Shown here: positions 31,364 through 31,613 of the stretch, in pieces | Layout: every line of letters starts with the position of its first letter | Numbering within the stretch: the stretch's first letter is position 1 | DNA from: SZUA-365 sp034002405 | GTDB taxonomy: Bacteria > Bacteroidota > Ignavibacteria > SZUA-365 | Direction of reading: 5' to 3' | Assembly: GCA_034002405.1 (NCBI GenBank) | Contig: JAVFAS010000041.1 | Location: 1 to 31,613, forward strand | DNA: 31,613 nt | Notes under the pieces: model-generated | The model's database searches: none | Seen by the model: only the letters and a program-made list of their open reading frames with translations | What the model was told of the DNA's origin: nothing | Position numbers and translations under genes: made by a program

Positions 31364-31613
31364 GTGGACACCTTCAAAGTCAGAATCCCGGATTTCGAGG
31401 GGCCACTCGACCTGCTGCTGTTTTTCATCCGGCGCGACGAACTGGATATCTACAACATCCCGATCGCCTACATCACGCAGGAGTTCCTTTCTTATATCCG
31501 CGTGATGCAGATGCTCGACCTCGAACTCGCCGGCGAATTCATCGTCATGGCCGCGACGCTCATGCACATCAAGGTGCGCATGCTGCTCCCGCGCACCGAG
31601 ACCGAGGAGAGAT
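31364..31613 (+). CDS. scpA: Segregation and condensation protein A, N-terminal part
   Basis: 83 residues are visible from a GTG at 31364; the gene runs off the right edge. The start lies 2 bp after the trpS stop. The opening VRIPDFEGPLDLLLFFIRRD, then LDIYNIPIAYITQEFLSYI and EFIVMAATLMHIKVRMLLP, is the characteristic ScpA N-terminal helical domain. ScpA is the kleisin that joins the SMC head and neck with ScpB in chromosome condensation; scpB would be expected beyond the window. Confidence 0.93.
   Translation, partial: MDTFKVRIPDFEGPLDLLLFFIRRDELDIYNIPIAYITQEFLSYIRVMQMLDLELAGEFIVMAATLMHIKVRMLLPRTETEER

Overview
The window is about 60% G+C, almost fully coding, and reads as a chromosomal segment of an FCB-group bacterium, most likely from the Bacteroidota/Chlorobiota/Ignavibacteria/Kapabacteria neighbourhood. 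Three secreted proteins share a fibronectin-like and/or C-terminal type IX secretion (T9SS) layout (QNYPNPFNPST and IPNPF boxes followed by a terminal KKM..LxK end). Several upstream regions carry the Bacteroidota-type promoter TTTG-N19/20-TAnnTTTG. The species cannot be fixed from the sequence. I saw no rRNA, tRNA, CRISPR array, transposase or integrase.

Left part (1-13.8 kb, all minus strand). A truncated secreted protein lies at the left edge. Next come a 1245-residue T9SS cargo with P-domain-like modules and a 590-residue LamG T9SS cargo. The LamG gene follows, by only 9 bp, a block encoding complex I subunits nuoG-nuoH-nuoI, which is itself 10 bp downstream of a class I/II aminotransferase. 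The aminotransferase has a near-perfect Bacteroidota promoter, so aminotransferase-nuoGHI-LamG looks like one transcript; the other nuo genes are absent. Upstream are an M16 zinc peptidase and a PAS-only signalling protein, which also form a pair.

Middle (13.8-16.4 kb). recD2 helicase (minus) is divergent from a YjbQ-family gene (plus), 35 bp apart.

Main locus (16.4-26.8 kb, all minus). In transcription order: GldL-like protein A, GldM-like protein B, a 231-bp gap, GldL-like protein C, GldM-like protein D, outer-membrane beta-barrel protein E, its paralog F, and a von Willebrand A plus OmpA protein G. A and C share the GldL transmembrane hairpin with a buried glutamate. B and D share an N-terminal anchor and a periplasmic repeat. 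This is therefore a tandem pair of GldLM-type proton-driven motor modules joined to two related barrels and a peptidoglycan-binding protein. It differs from the canonical gldKLMN/porKLMN order, has no recognisable GldK or GldN, and is the best candidate here for an undescribed envelope-spanning system.

Right part (27.0-31.6 kb). A minus-strand NAD-dependent sugar epimerase with its own terminator and promoter is divergent from a plus-strand polysaccharide flippase. An 8-copy heptamer repeat follows, then an HNH endonuclease-like gene, trpS (with a probable 4Fe-4S motif) and the start of scpA, which runs off the right edge.
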